In this document: positions 1 through 7,345 of the stretch, one piece after another | Layout: the number at the start of each line of letters is the position of its first letter | Position numbering within the stretch: position 1 is the first letter of the stretch | From: Neovahlkampfia damariscottae | Taxonomy: Eukaryota > Heterolobosea > Selenaionea > Neovahlkampfiida > Neovahlkampfiidae | Length of the DNA: 14,160 nucleotides | NCBI GenBank assembly: GCA_016618085.1 | Contig: JABLTG010000030.1 | Span: forward strand, 126,001-140,160 | Direction: 5' to 3' | Notes under the pieces: generated by a model | Databases searched by the model: none | What the model saw: only the letters and a program-made list of their open reading frames with translations | What the model was told of the DNA's origin: nothing | Position numbers and translations under genes: made by a program

Positions 1-123
1 TTTTTTTTTTGAACAATTTTTAATTCGATCTAATTTTGTTTAAATTATCCAACTTTGGATATTGACAGTGACAAGAAAAATGAAGAGAAAAAAAAAATTG
101 CGAGGGTTATTTTAACAAGAATG

Positions 124-129
124 TTTATT
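124..129 (-). terminator. Putative polyadenylation signal AATAAA
   Basis: Minus-strand AATAAA about 18 nt downstream of the TAG stop of the small gene at 147-452. The rest of positions 1-123 is A/T-rich with homopolymer runs, and I see no gene in it. Confidence 0.4.
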
Positions 130-146
130 TTAAAGTACAATGAGTT

Positions 147-452
147 CTAAAATAATTTGGTATGACCTGGAGAGGTTTCCAAAAAATTTACGAAATTCTC
201 GAGAGAATCAAAAATTTTATCATAAGAAAGATTTTCTGTTTCGAAGTTGTAATTATCAACCTTTTCATCATTTGTGGATTTTGGTGGTGGTGGTACAGTT
301 TGGTACAATTTGATTTTATTTATAGGTACAGAGATCTCAGCGAATGCATCATCATCATGGTTTGAAGTTTTGTTAAGTGGTGTTGTTAAGATTCTTGTCA
401 TTTTCCATGTTTTTGTAATAGTGTTTCGTCCGAAGTTTGGTTCTCTCTTCAT
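147..452 (-). CDS. Small hypothetical protein, 101 aa, single exon
   Basis: I do not recognise this protein. It is an intronless frame starting at an ATG (450-452) and ending with TAG (147-149). Composition is mixed and protein-like: a basic N-terminus (MKREPNFGRN), an acidic NHDDDAF patch, a PPPP run near residue 56, and a C-terminal part rich in Phe, Leu and Asn that may be helical. There is no signal peptide or membrane segment. An AATAAA on the minus strand at 124-129 lies about 18 nt past the stop, and a GACCAAT motif lies 47 bp upstream of the start; both match the pattern of the recognisable genes here and support a real gene. It is divergent from the LRR gene that starts at 664. Overlapping plus-strand frames are shorter and resemble nothing. 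Function unknown; a missed upstream exon is possible. Confidence 0.5.
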   Translation of the reverse strand: MKREPNFGRNTITKTWKMTRILTTPLNKTSNHDDDAFAEISVPINKIKLYQTVPPPPKSTNDEKVDNYNFETENLSYDKIFDSLENFVNFLETSPGHTKLF

Positions 453-663
453 ACACTAGTTTGAGCTAAGTTGAAAAAATTGAAAAGGAACTTCTCTTAT
501 TGGTCAACGTTAATAAAGAAAAATGATTGGATATCATGAAATCGAATAATACCCAAATCACCAAATACCCAAATTTTTGAATAGTTTAATACCGAAAAAT
601 TCTACTAAAAATTCAAAAACTAGTCATAGTTTTCATTGGATAAAACAAAAACTCATTTGATTG
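453..663. promoter_or_regulatory. Divergent intergenic region with GACCAAT (CCAAT-box-like) motif
   Basis: This 211-bp spacer separates the divergent small gene (start 452) and the first LRR gene (start 664). It carries GACCAAT on the minus strand at 499-505, 47 bp from the minus-strand start codon. The same heptamer recurs in three other promoter-proximal spacers here. The spacer also contains two near copies of an AAATACCCAAAT-like string around 550-575. I see no RNA gene. Confidence 0.4.
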
Positions 664-2081
664 ATGTATCACTTTGATGAAGAAGGTTCTGATGAAGAAG
701 ATTGGATCATCTCAAAAGATCATATTTCAAATGTTGAAGAAACTAATTTTTTTGATCATATTGTTGAAGAAATCAGACAAAACAAAAGAAAATTATCAGA
801 TGCATTTATCAACTACAAATTTTTGATGAATTCTACACGTAAAACCCTCAATTCATTAATCAAAAATAATTTAGAAAAACGAATTTTTTTTGAAGCATTA
901 AAAAAAAATACTTCACTGACTGAGTTATTTCTTCCAGGTTCATTACAAAAAAAATTTAAAATAAAAAGACAAATGTTTGACTGAAGAAGAACTAAAAGTG
1001 ATGTTCAAAAATCTGGAGAATAATAAAAATATAACAAAATTTAGTTTCTCAGATAATGAATTGCAAAATGAAGGATTCAAAATTATCGGAGATTTTTTCA
1101 AAAATTTCAAAGGAAATGTTCTTCAATTAGATTTATCAGGTTATCATTTTTTTTAAAACTTAATTAACTTTAGATAACAAATCTCAAGATTCTGGTGTTG
1201 TGGAACTCATAGATGGTTTAAAAGAATACAAGAAATTGATTTCTTTGAATGTATCAGGTTTGAGAAAATCTCTTTTGATTTTGATTAGAAAATTGTTTTC
1301 AATTTCAAGGAATGAAATCTATATCAGACTGTTTGTCAGTTGAATACTCAAATTTACGTTCTCTTCATCTTTTTGGTATTCATCCAATCACTAACTTTCA
1401 AAAGGGAATTCATTCGGAATTGATGAAATGAAAGTTTTAGGAGAGGGCATAAAAAAGACAAAAAACTTAATTTATTTGGATATATCAAGTAACTAATCAG
1501 ATAATTAATCGATAGATTGTTCAATTCATGATAGTCCAATCATTGAATTTTCCAAAGGAATGAAATTCAATAATTCATTGAAATATTTATATTTAGAAGG
1601 TACGTATATATTATATTTTGTCTAAAAAACCAGATAACAACGTTTCTGATGCTGGTTTTGAACAATTTTTCATGGACATCAGAGATAATGAAAAATTGGT
1701 TGAATTACGTTTGTCAAGTAAGATTTTATCAATTTTGAATTTATCAAAAGATAATAAAATATCCAACAAGATATGCAGTTCTATTGCTGATTTTCTTGAA
1801 AATAATAAATCTCTGGAAGTATTGGATCTATCAGGTAAATCTTTTTTTGAAATTTTTGATTACTGAATTTAGAGCATGAATTTTCATCATTTGGTATTAT
1901 TCATTTTATAAATGTATTGATTTCAAAGAATATTTGGATCAATGAATTGTTGATTGATTCAAGAATGTATCAGAATATTGTTGATAATTTGATTGAGGAA
2001 AATGTGCAATATAAATTGAAATTTCTTCATTTTAGAAATTTCAAATACACAAAAAGAGACATATTTTTCAGATTTCCCTAA
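664..2081 (+). CDS. Leucine-rich-repeat protein A (RI/RanGAP-like LRRs), 9 exons, 386 aa
   Basis: Exons: 664-937, 969-1139, 1174-1257, 1289-1375, 1405-1488, 1516-1599, 1634-1717, 1751-1834, 1873-2081; stop TAA. The spliced frame stays open throughout; unspliced, it breaks after every repeat. The first 91 residues are a non-repeat region with an acidic start (MYHFDEEGSDEEDW). About eight 28-residue LRRs follow, of the pattern LxxLxLSxNxIxxxGxxxLxxxLxxN, typical of ribonuclease-inhibitor/RanGAP-type LRRs that form a horseshoe and bind protein partners. A 69-residue non-LRR tail ends KFLHFRNFKYTKRDIFF. There is no signal peptide, so it is probably cytosolic or nuclear. All eight introns (27-38 bp) are phase 1 and cut at the same repeat position, between LxLS and xN. 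The 3' acceptor of introns 1 and 3 had alternatives; I chose those that complete a canonical repeat. Partner and function cannot be inferred. The gene directly downstream is a paralogue. Confidence 0.85.
1174..1834 (+). repeat. One-exon-per-LRR array (84-bp exon units)
   Basis: Six consecutive exons each encode one LRR unit: 84, 87, 84, 84, 84 and 84 bp, all symmetric phase 1-1, separated by introns of 27-34 bp. Each unit runs from the residue after LxLS, through xNxIxxxG, to the next LxLS. Adding, losing or skipping any unit keeps the reading frame. The preceding 171-bp exon holds two units with no intron between them. Confidence 0.8.
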
Positions 2082-2099
2082 TTTTATTTTTCAAAAATT

Positions 2100-2106
2100 G
2101 ACCAAT
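2100..2106 (+). promoter_or_regulatory. GACCAAT motif upstream of LRR gene B
   Basis: This copy lies in the 63-bp space between the stop of LRR gene A (2081) and the chosen ATG of gene B (2145). It suggests that B has its own promoter and is not a continuation of A. Confidence 0.4.
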
Positions 2107-2144
2107 TAAAATGAATGTTCAAGTGAGGAGAACAAAAAAGAAAG

Positions 2145-3681
2145 ATGGAAGAAATGGAATTAAAACTCTTCTTTTTATTAGAAAAAGATGAAAATATGGT
2201 GAATTATGTAAAAACTATTCAAAACAATGTCACTCCAAAATTGAAAATAAAAGGTTTTTCAAAAACTCTTTTAAAAATTGAAAGGATTAATTACAAAATC
2301 TGCTTGTAGGGCAATTTCATATGTCATTAAACATAATACATCAATAAAAACGATGGCTTTAGGTTGTACATTTTTTTTTCTCCTCACAATCTTGATACAG
2401 ATAATCATGGAATAGTTAATGACTTGAATATTATGATTGAAGGTGTACAAGAGAATAAAAATATTGAAAAACTATTTATCATTGGTAATCAAATTTCAAA
2501 TACAAATTCAATTTGCAAATTGATCAAAAACAACAATACCATCAAAGAGTTGAGTCTTTACAGTAATATCACAAAAAAAAAAACTGAAAAAAAATAGCAA
2601 ATTTAATCAATGGTGATGGTGCTTTTTTGATCTCAGAATCTTTGAAGATCAATAAATCACTTTTCAAATTAGATTTATCTGAGAACAAATTGAATGAAAA
2701 TGAAATACAAAGATTTTCAAAAAATCTGAATAGTTTTCATTCATCGCTTCAAAAATTGTATCTAGAAAGTAAATAAATCCAGTTTCTTGATTTTTAACAT
2801 TTGGTTTAGACAACAAGATAACAGATAGCGGATTATCAGTATTAATGGATGAATTGAAAACTAATCCAAATTTGAAATATTTGTCATTAAAAAGTAATAG
2901 AATATCATACAAAGGAGCTGATTTAATCTCCAAAATGTTGGTAAAAAACCATTTTTTGGAAACATTTGATCTTGGGAGTTTGGAAAAAATAAATTTAACA
3001 ACTGTTTTTTTCAAGACAATTCAATAGGAGATAAAGGAGCAACATATATATTTGATTCTTTGAGGTTCAATAATACACTTCAAGAATTAAAAATTCACAG
3101 TAAATTTTTTTCTGGACTAAAGAAATAGAAAACGAAATTACTAATTTGGGAATCAAAAATCTAACGAAAAACAATTACCTTAAAATATTGAGTTTATCTG
3201 AAAGTAATCACTTAAATTACTAAAATTCTTATTGTAGATAAAATTTCTGATGGGAGCATCATCGGTTTATTTCTCAAAGATAATAAGACATTGTTGAAAT
3301 TGAACTTATCATGTAAGATGATGATTATTTGACGAATTTAAATAGACTGTGACTTGAAAGATGATGGTTTGAAACCTATTTTAGAGTCAATAGCAAATTC
3401 TCATTTCATTCAAATTCAACAACTCTTATTGGATGGAAATGATATTTCAGATGATTCAATGGAAGCCATAAAATGTTGTCTCAGAGCAAATACATCACTT
3501 AATTTAATATCTTTAGGAGGTAAATTCTGAATACATTTCTCACTTTTGGTGTAAAGATACCTCTGTCAATGAAATTGAATTGAACAAGAGTTGGTTGAAT
3601 CATAATGAATACTCCATCAAATTTAGACATTTCCATCATTTTAGTAATTGCAAAAAAGATATTTTTTTCAAAATAAAATGA
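2145..3681 (+). CDS. Leucine-rich-repeat protein B, tandem paralogue of A, 10 exons, 406 aa
   Basis: Exons: 2145-2253, 2285-2362, 2401-2562, 2598-2768, 2810-2977, 3016-3099, 3129-3203, 3238-3312, 3346-3519, 3557-3681; stop TGA. All nine introns (29-41 bp) are phase 1 and fall after LxL(S/G/E). Exons encode one repeat (75-84 bp) or two (162-174 bp), giving about 12 RI/RanGAP-type LRRs. They start almost at once after a 36-residue leader, so B lacks A's long acidic N-terminus. The last exon encodes a 41-residue non-LRR tail ending KFRHFHHFSNCKKDIFFKIK, clearly related to A's tail; this shows that A and B are separate, complete paralogues. The start is the least certain point: ATG 2145 keeps the frame into exon 2, whereas ATG 2111 soon hits a stop. 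It converges with the membrane-protein gene, with only 19 bp between stops. Likely a protein-binding scaffold; partner unknown. Confidence 0.8.
3672..3677 (+). terminator. AATAAA at the end of LRR gene B
   Basis: AATAAA ends one base before the TGA stop (3679-3681), so the 3' UTR signal lies inside the coding sequence. The converging gene leaves almost no other room. Confidence 0.35.
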
Positions 3682-3691
3682 AAAAAGTCCA

Positions 3692-3697
3692 TTTATT
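3692..3697 (-). terminator. AATAAA of the membrane-protein gene
   Basis: Minus-strand AATAAA begins 4 nt after the TAA stop (3701-3703), within the 19-bp convergent spacer. Confidence 0.45.
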
Positions 3698-3700
3698 GGA

Positions 3701-4567
3701 TTAGTAATATTTGTCAGTATTATTTTTATCAAAGAATTCTTTAAATTCATCATTTTTTCTTTCACCTGTGTATCCTTGATATCCATAATTTTGAGGTAGA
3801 TTTTGATAGTATTGGGTATTAGAAGATCCATAATTATTTTGGATTGGTGGAAGTGCTCTTGATTCTGAAATTGGTGCTGTTGGTGGTTTATATGGTTTAG
3901 TTTGAGTCACTTGAGGTTGTTGGACTACATTTCTATTTGAAGATAATCCTTTTGATTCTGATTCTGATTCGCCAATAATAGCAGCTCCAAAAATGAACAT
4001 ACCGCAAAACAAACAACCTACAACACCGATTAAAATTAAAACAGACATAAAAATGATGAAAAAAATAAAACCAGTGAGGAAAAGTGGCACTCCAACACTC
4101 ACTAAAACTATGATAAAAACCATTGAAGAAATCCAAGACATATCCGTCATTATGAATGTTCTTTGTTCAAAATTTGCTGTTATAGTATCTGAGGATTCAT
4201 TCAATACAAAAATAAAAAGTTTTTTTTTTATATTTTCTTTTTCTTGAAATGATCCACTTGCTTGAGTTGTTCCAATTTTTTCAAAAAATGATGTATAACT
4301 TAATCCTCTTGAAAGTCGTTGTTTATTTGTTTCATCTAATAAATATACGTTGCAACTTTTTGAACATGATATTGACCATGTAATTGCTGTTGCGGCTGTG
4401 TTATATGCGTAACCAAACCCTGTTTTTGGTTCTATTGCTTTGGTGTTTTTTGTTGTTGTCCAATTGGCTAATGAATATGTTAATATGCAATGGTTTTTCT
4501 CATTACCTGTCACTGTTTGCAATAGAAACACAAAGAACAGTAAGCTCAAGTAGTATTTTTGGAACAT
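3701..4567 (-). CDS. Secretory-pathway membrane protein with Pro/Gln/Tyr-rich tail, 288 aa
   Basis: A single exon that I do not recognise as a known family. Residues 1-21 look like a cleavable signal peptide (YYLSLLFFVFLLQTVTG). Residues 22-145 form an ectodomain with Cys at 27, 68 and 72, possible N-glycosylation sites at NWT (36) and NES (123), and beta-like stretches such as LFIFVLNESSDTITANF. Residues about 146-199 are continuously hydrophobic, long enough for two membrane helices or one helix plus a re-entrant loop, with GCLFCG near the end. A Ser/Glu run (ESESES) follows. The tail, about 205-288, is low-complexity and rich in Pro, Gln, Tyr and Asn (YGSSNTQYYQNLPQNYGYQG), ending in an acidic/basic stretch. 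The overall plan recalls shisa-like proteins, but that is only architecture. It is divergent from the Fyv7-like gene across 55 bp. Confidence 0.75.
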   Translation of the reverse strand: MFQKYYLSLLFFVFLLQTVTGNEKNHCILTYSLANWTTTKNTKAIEPKTGFGYAYNTAATAITWSISCSKSCNVYLLDETNKQRLSRGLSYTSFFEKIGTTQASGSFQEKENIKKKLFIFVLNESSDTITANFEQRTFIMTDMSWISSMVFIIVLVSVGVPLFLTGFIFFIIFMSVLILIGVVGCLFCGMFIFGAAIIGESESESKGLSSNRNVVQQPQVTQTKPYKPPTAPISESRALPPIQNNYGSSNTQYYQNLPQNYGYQGYTGERKNDEFKEFFDKNNTDKYY

Positions 4568-4622
4568 GTTTGACCAATCAATTCGATTCTAAATTGAGTA
4601 TTTTTATTGGGGGCAAGTTCAA
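4568..4622. promoter_or_regulatory. 55-bp bidirectional promoter with GACCAAT
   Basis: This is the whole gap between the start codons of the minus-strand membrane protein (4567) and the plus-strand Fyv7-like gene (4623). GACCAAT lies at 4572-4578, only 5 bp from the minus-strand ATG and 45 bp from the plus-strand ATG. A G-run (TTGGGGGC) sits at about 4607-4615. The gap is too short for two independent promoters. Confidence 0.5.
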
Positions 4623-4958
4623 ATGAAAAATGAAACAAAAAATGGAAATGAAAAACAACATAAAGCAAAAAAACCACACAAAAAAGCTAAATTTGTTGAT
4701 AAAACTACAAAAAATGTAGAAAAAAAACCAAAAATTCCAAAATCTTATGAAAAAATAATGAACACGTATGAAGCAAAAACAAGAGAAAGAGAAGAAGAAA
4801 AAAAAGAATTTGAAGAAAAATTAAAAACAAAAAGAATGAAAGAAAAAAAAAGAATCGAAAAATCAAAAAATTTTAAAAAAACAAATTCAAGAGGACAACC
4901 ATTGATGAAGTACAGAATCAAAGATATACTCTCAAAACTTGAGGAAGAAAGAAAATAA
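4623..4958 (+). CDS. FYV7: rRNA-processing protein Fyv7 / CCDC59 (TAP26) family, 111 aa
   Basis: A single exon encoding a very basic, Lys/Glu-rich, helical protein with no membrane segment. The identification rests on the C-terminal signature NSRGQPLMKYRIKDILSKLE, which matches the family pattern (R/S)GQPxMxxxIxxLLxKI in yeast Fyv7 and animal CCDC59. Family members are small basic nucleolar proteins involved in small-subunit pre-rRNA processing. Residues 1-45 are rich in Lys-Lys pairs and could act as nuclear/nucleolar localisation signal. Residues about 50-90 look like a charged single helix or coiled coil (EREEEKKEFEEKL, KRMKEKKRIEKSK). The length fits the short family members. The stop codon is embedded in AATAAA. 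Lys-rich composition alone can mislead, so confidence depends on the C-terminal motif. Confidence 0.75.
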   Translation: MKNETKNGNEKQHKAKKPHKKAKFVDKTTKNVEKKPKIPKSYEKIMNTYEAKTREREEEKKEFEEKLKTKRMKEKKRIEKSKNFKKTNSRGQPLMKYRIKDILSKLEEERK

Positions 4959-4959
4959 A
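4954..4959 (+). terminator. AATAAA overlapping the Fyv7-like stop codon
   Basis: The TAA stop (4956-4958) is the centre of AATAAA. From 4959 to 5154 the sequence is A/T-rich spacer between convergent genes, with no gene visible to me. Confidence 0.45.
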
Positions 4960-5153
4960 AAATTTTGTAAATATTCTTGTTCCAAAAAGAATAAGAAGTC
5001 GTAGAAAATAAATTCCGACATTTTAGTTCCATAACAAAGATACTTATACTAGCGTGTATATTTTTATTCAACTCTATTTTTTTATTTTTAAGAGTTTGAT
5101 CATTCAACTAAAAAAAAGAAATGGGGTCAAAAAAAAATTGAAAGAAAATATTT

Positions 5154-5159
5154 TTTATT
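5154..5159 (-). terminator. AATAAA overlapping the stop of the MG-Cys protein gene
   Basis: Minus-strand AATAAA formed by a GAA codon, the TAA stop and the next A. Confidence 0.45.
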
Positions 5160-5790
5160 CAATTTCACTAACATCAGGTAAAGAGATAAACAATGGTCCA
5201 ATACCAGTTTCTTGTACTTTCATTGAAGAATATGAATCCAATATTAATTTCGAAATATTATTAACAAATTTCAATTCCTTCTCATCAATACCACTTTCTG
5301 AAAATTTTTGTTTTAAATTTGTTTGATCATCAAAATTACAAATACCTTAGTGACTAAATTAATTTTATTTTTCTCCAAACCAAAAACTTCATCTCGACAA
5401 AGTTCACCCATTAAAATATTATTATTAACATTCATGAGTGGTGATTTTTCTGAAAAATTTGAATAACCTGGTGATTGAGCTATGTTTATTAAATTTCTAT
5501 TCATTTTTGAAAAATTAAAAAAAAAAAAAAAACTTTTCTGCTTGGCTTATTATTTTTTGAAAGACTTCAATATCTTTTATTTTTGAATCACTATATGATT
5601 CTGGCATTTGATTGAAACTATTTGAACCTGGTTTATTCAAATGAATAGAAGAAGCAACGTCTTTTGAGCTTGTCGAAGGACTTTTTTGAATTAATGTTTT
5701 AGGAGCTGAGTCATGTCTTGTATTTTGATTTTTTGAAATTCTACTTCTTTCTATATCATTATTTGTTGGATTTGAACAAGCTGAACCCAT
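5155..5790 (-). CDS. N-myristoylation-type (MGSACS) small protein, 3 exons, about 176 aa
   Basis: Exon 1, 5534-5790, starts MGSACSNPTNN: Gly2 with Ser/Cys nearby is a typical N-myristoylation plus palmitoylation signal, suggesting a membrane-tethered cytosolic protein. Intron 1 (5497-5533, phase 2) links to exon 2, 5346-5496. Exon 3 is uncertain. The best-looking acceptor, TTTTCAG at 5298-5300, gives a 48-bp intron but shifts the frame and soon stops. An AAG acceptor at 5278-5280 gives a 68-bp intron and keeps the frame into LKFVNNISKLILDSYSSM and a stop at 5155-5157. Residues about 5-75 are Ser/Asn/Lys-rich and probably disordered; the rest is helix-prone. The length, acylated N-terminus and a C-terminal VNxxSxxL...LP pattern faintly recall BORCS5/myrlysin of the lysosomal BORC complex, but the match is too weak to name it. 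Confidence 0.65.
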
Positions 5791-5830
5791 TTACTCTCCA
5801 CTTGATTTATTCTGTACAATTTGGTTTTTG

Positions 5831-5837
5831 ATTGGTT
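5831..5837 (-). promoter_or_regulatory. CCAAT-type motif (ATTGGTT on plus strand)
   Basis: AACCAAT on the minus strand, 40 bp upstream of the MGSACS start codon, in the 100-bp gap before the ADA2 stop. It differs by one base from the GACCAAT seen in other spacers. Confidence 0.3.
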
Positions 5838-5889
5838 GGAAATTCACCTTCCAAATAAGAAGATTTTTCTTTTAAAAAAAAATAAATTT

Positions 5890-5895
5890 TTTATT
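5890..5895 (-). terminator. AATAAA overlapping the ADA2 stop codon
   Basis: Minus-strand AATAAA formed by the last GAA codon, the TAA stop (5891-5893) and the next A. Confidence 0.45.
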
Positions 5896-7278
5896 CTTCT
5901 GGGTATATCCAACCTGCATCTGAAAAATAATCGTATAATTTTGATGCTTTCAAATGATCTTTCATTCCAAGCATTTTTACAGCTGTTGATTTTTTTAGCC
6001 CTTCTGACATCTCACACTGCCGAATACAGGCATCTTTTGATACCATATACTGTTTTGGTGGTATTTTTAAAGATACACAAATTTCTTTTTCATCTTGAGA
6101 TAATAATTCGAATCCAATCATTGAAGAGATTTCACTGAGTGCTGAAGAATCAGAAAATGATCTTCTTGATCGATATCTTTCTCTAATAGATTCAGTTTCA
6201 CGATTTTTTTTTAATGTTTCATATTTTTCTGATTGTTGTACTGTTTGAATTCCCAGACCACGATATTCATAAAGCTTTTTGATTCGATCCTAATTTTCCA
6301 TTTTTTATTCGAATTTTTTTTTTGTCTTACAATAATCATTTGTTCATTCAATAAACCTGAATAAAAATCATTAAATTCATCTTGTTCTAAAAATCTTGCA
6401 AATGGTTTGATTTTATTATAAATATCTCTTTCTTCTCTTGATCGTTTCTTATCTGTATTTTGTGCTTTTTTGTAATCAACAAAACCTCTTTCAATAGCAA
6501 ACTCTTTTCGTTTATTACGTTCATCAAGTTTAAATGAATATCCCTCCAATACTTTTGCTTTTAATTCATCAGTAGTTGGATCATTTCTTAATCCCATTTG
6601 AGCAAGTATCACTTCCGCATCATTTTCATATTCTTCAGTAAAATCTCTTCTCATTGGTAAATATCCAATTTCAGCACCAATATAAATTTTCTTTTTCTTT
6701 GATGAAATTCTTTTCTTTTTTGATATCCAATAACCTTTTTCATCTTTCACTAAATCATCATAATTTACTTCTGTATCATCAATCATTTCTTTAATTTCCT
6801 AAAAAAGTTATTTGATTTTTAAATTTATTACTTCCTGTGGCGTTTCAATATATGTACTCCAATAATGATAATCGCATTGGACTTTTGTTTTTGTTCCAAC
6901 ATGTTCTGCAATGTCAATCCAATTACCCAACCCAAACATTTCAATTCCTTCAAGTAATAAAATTTCCTCTTCTGCTGACCTGTTTTTTTAAAAAAAATGT
7001 TAATGGTTTTTTTTGAAATACCAAGTTTTTGTGTAAAGAGGTTTTGATAAACCATCAATAACTCTATAATCATGATTTGACTTGTGTAATCCAATTTCAA
7101 CTCCTACACTAAAACAGTCACAACAAAGGTCGAAATCTTTGCACACAGCGCATTTTATCCGAACTTCACTTGAAATGTCTGTTGTACAGTAATCACAGTG
7201 GTATCTACCACCACCTTTTTTTTCTTCTTTTGTTTCTTTATCGTCTTTTTTCAATTTTTTTTTTGAAGGAGAGGACAT
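5891..7278 (-). CDS. ADA2: Transcriptional adaptor ADA2 (SAGA-type coactivator subunit), 4 exons, 423 aa
   Basis: Exons: 7022-7278, 6832-6979, 6331-6798, 5891-6289; introns of 42, 33 and 41 bp (phases 2, 0, 0). A Lys-rich leader is followed by a ZZ zinc finger with all ligands visible: C28, C31, C43, C46, C52, C55, H65, H69. A SANT/Myb-like domain begins at W86 (WSAEEEILLLEGIEMFGLGN, then IAEHVGTKT). The central ADA2 region carries GYLPMRRDF, EYENDAE, LDERNKRKEFAIERG and PFARFLEQDEF. A C-terminal SWIRM domain spans about 348-423 and ends KASKLYDYFSDAGWIYP. In known organisms ADA2 binds GCN5 and stimulates histone H3 acetylation within SAGA/ADA complexes. Length matches yeast ADA2 (434 aa). 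The start at 7278 is chosen because the longer frame, up to 7377, would run into the divergent gene. Shares a 67-bp promoter with the MICU-like gene. Confidence 0.95.
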
Positions 7279-7345
7279 GAAGAAAAAATGTGCTTCAAAA
7301 TTATTGGTTAAAAAAAAATAGACCAATAATTTAACCCAACGGAAA
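7279..7345. promoter_or_regulatory. 67-bp bidirectional promoter with inverted CCAAT repeat
   Basis: An 11-nt perfect inverted repeat, AAATTATTGGT at 7298-7308 and ACCAATAATTT at 7322-7332, is separated by a 13-nt A-rich spacer. Each arm contains a CCAAT core in opposite orientation, one facing ADA2 (start 7278) and one facing the MICU-like gene (start 7346). The second arm is preceded by G, giving GACCAAT at 7321-7327. The symmetry suits a bidirectional promoter bound by a CCAAT-binding factor; that binding is inference. Confidence 0.5.

Noticed and set aside
1258-1310. Longer intron 3 of LRR gene A ending at TTTCAAG (1309)
   Set aside because: It keeps the frame but deletes the xNxF part of the repeat. 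The acceptor at 1288 gives a full-length 29-residue repeat and a 31-bp intron like its neighbours.
664-3681. Treating the LRR region as one gene or a stop-riddled pseudogene
   Set aside because: Removing short GT-AG introns restores full, in-frame repeats everywhere, and two separate related tails with stops (2081 and 3681) mark two intact genes.
4745-5107. A 120-codon minus-strand frame over the Fyv7-like gene
   Set aside because: It is the complement of Lys/Glu-rich codons (hence Phe/Ser-rich), an expected shadow. The plus strand carries the family motif.
6828-7100. A separate 90-codon minus-strand frame
   Set aside because: It is an out-of-frame reading over ADA2 exons 1-2 and the introns next to them; the SANT domain reads in another frame.
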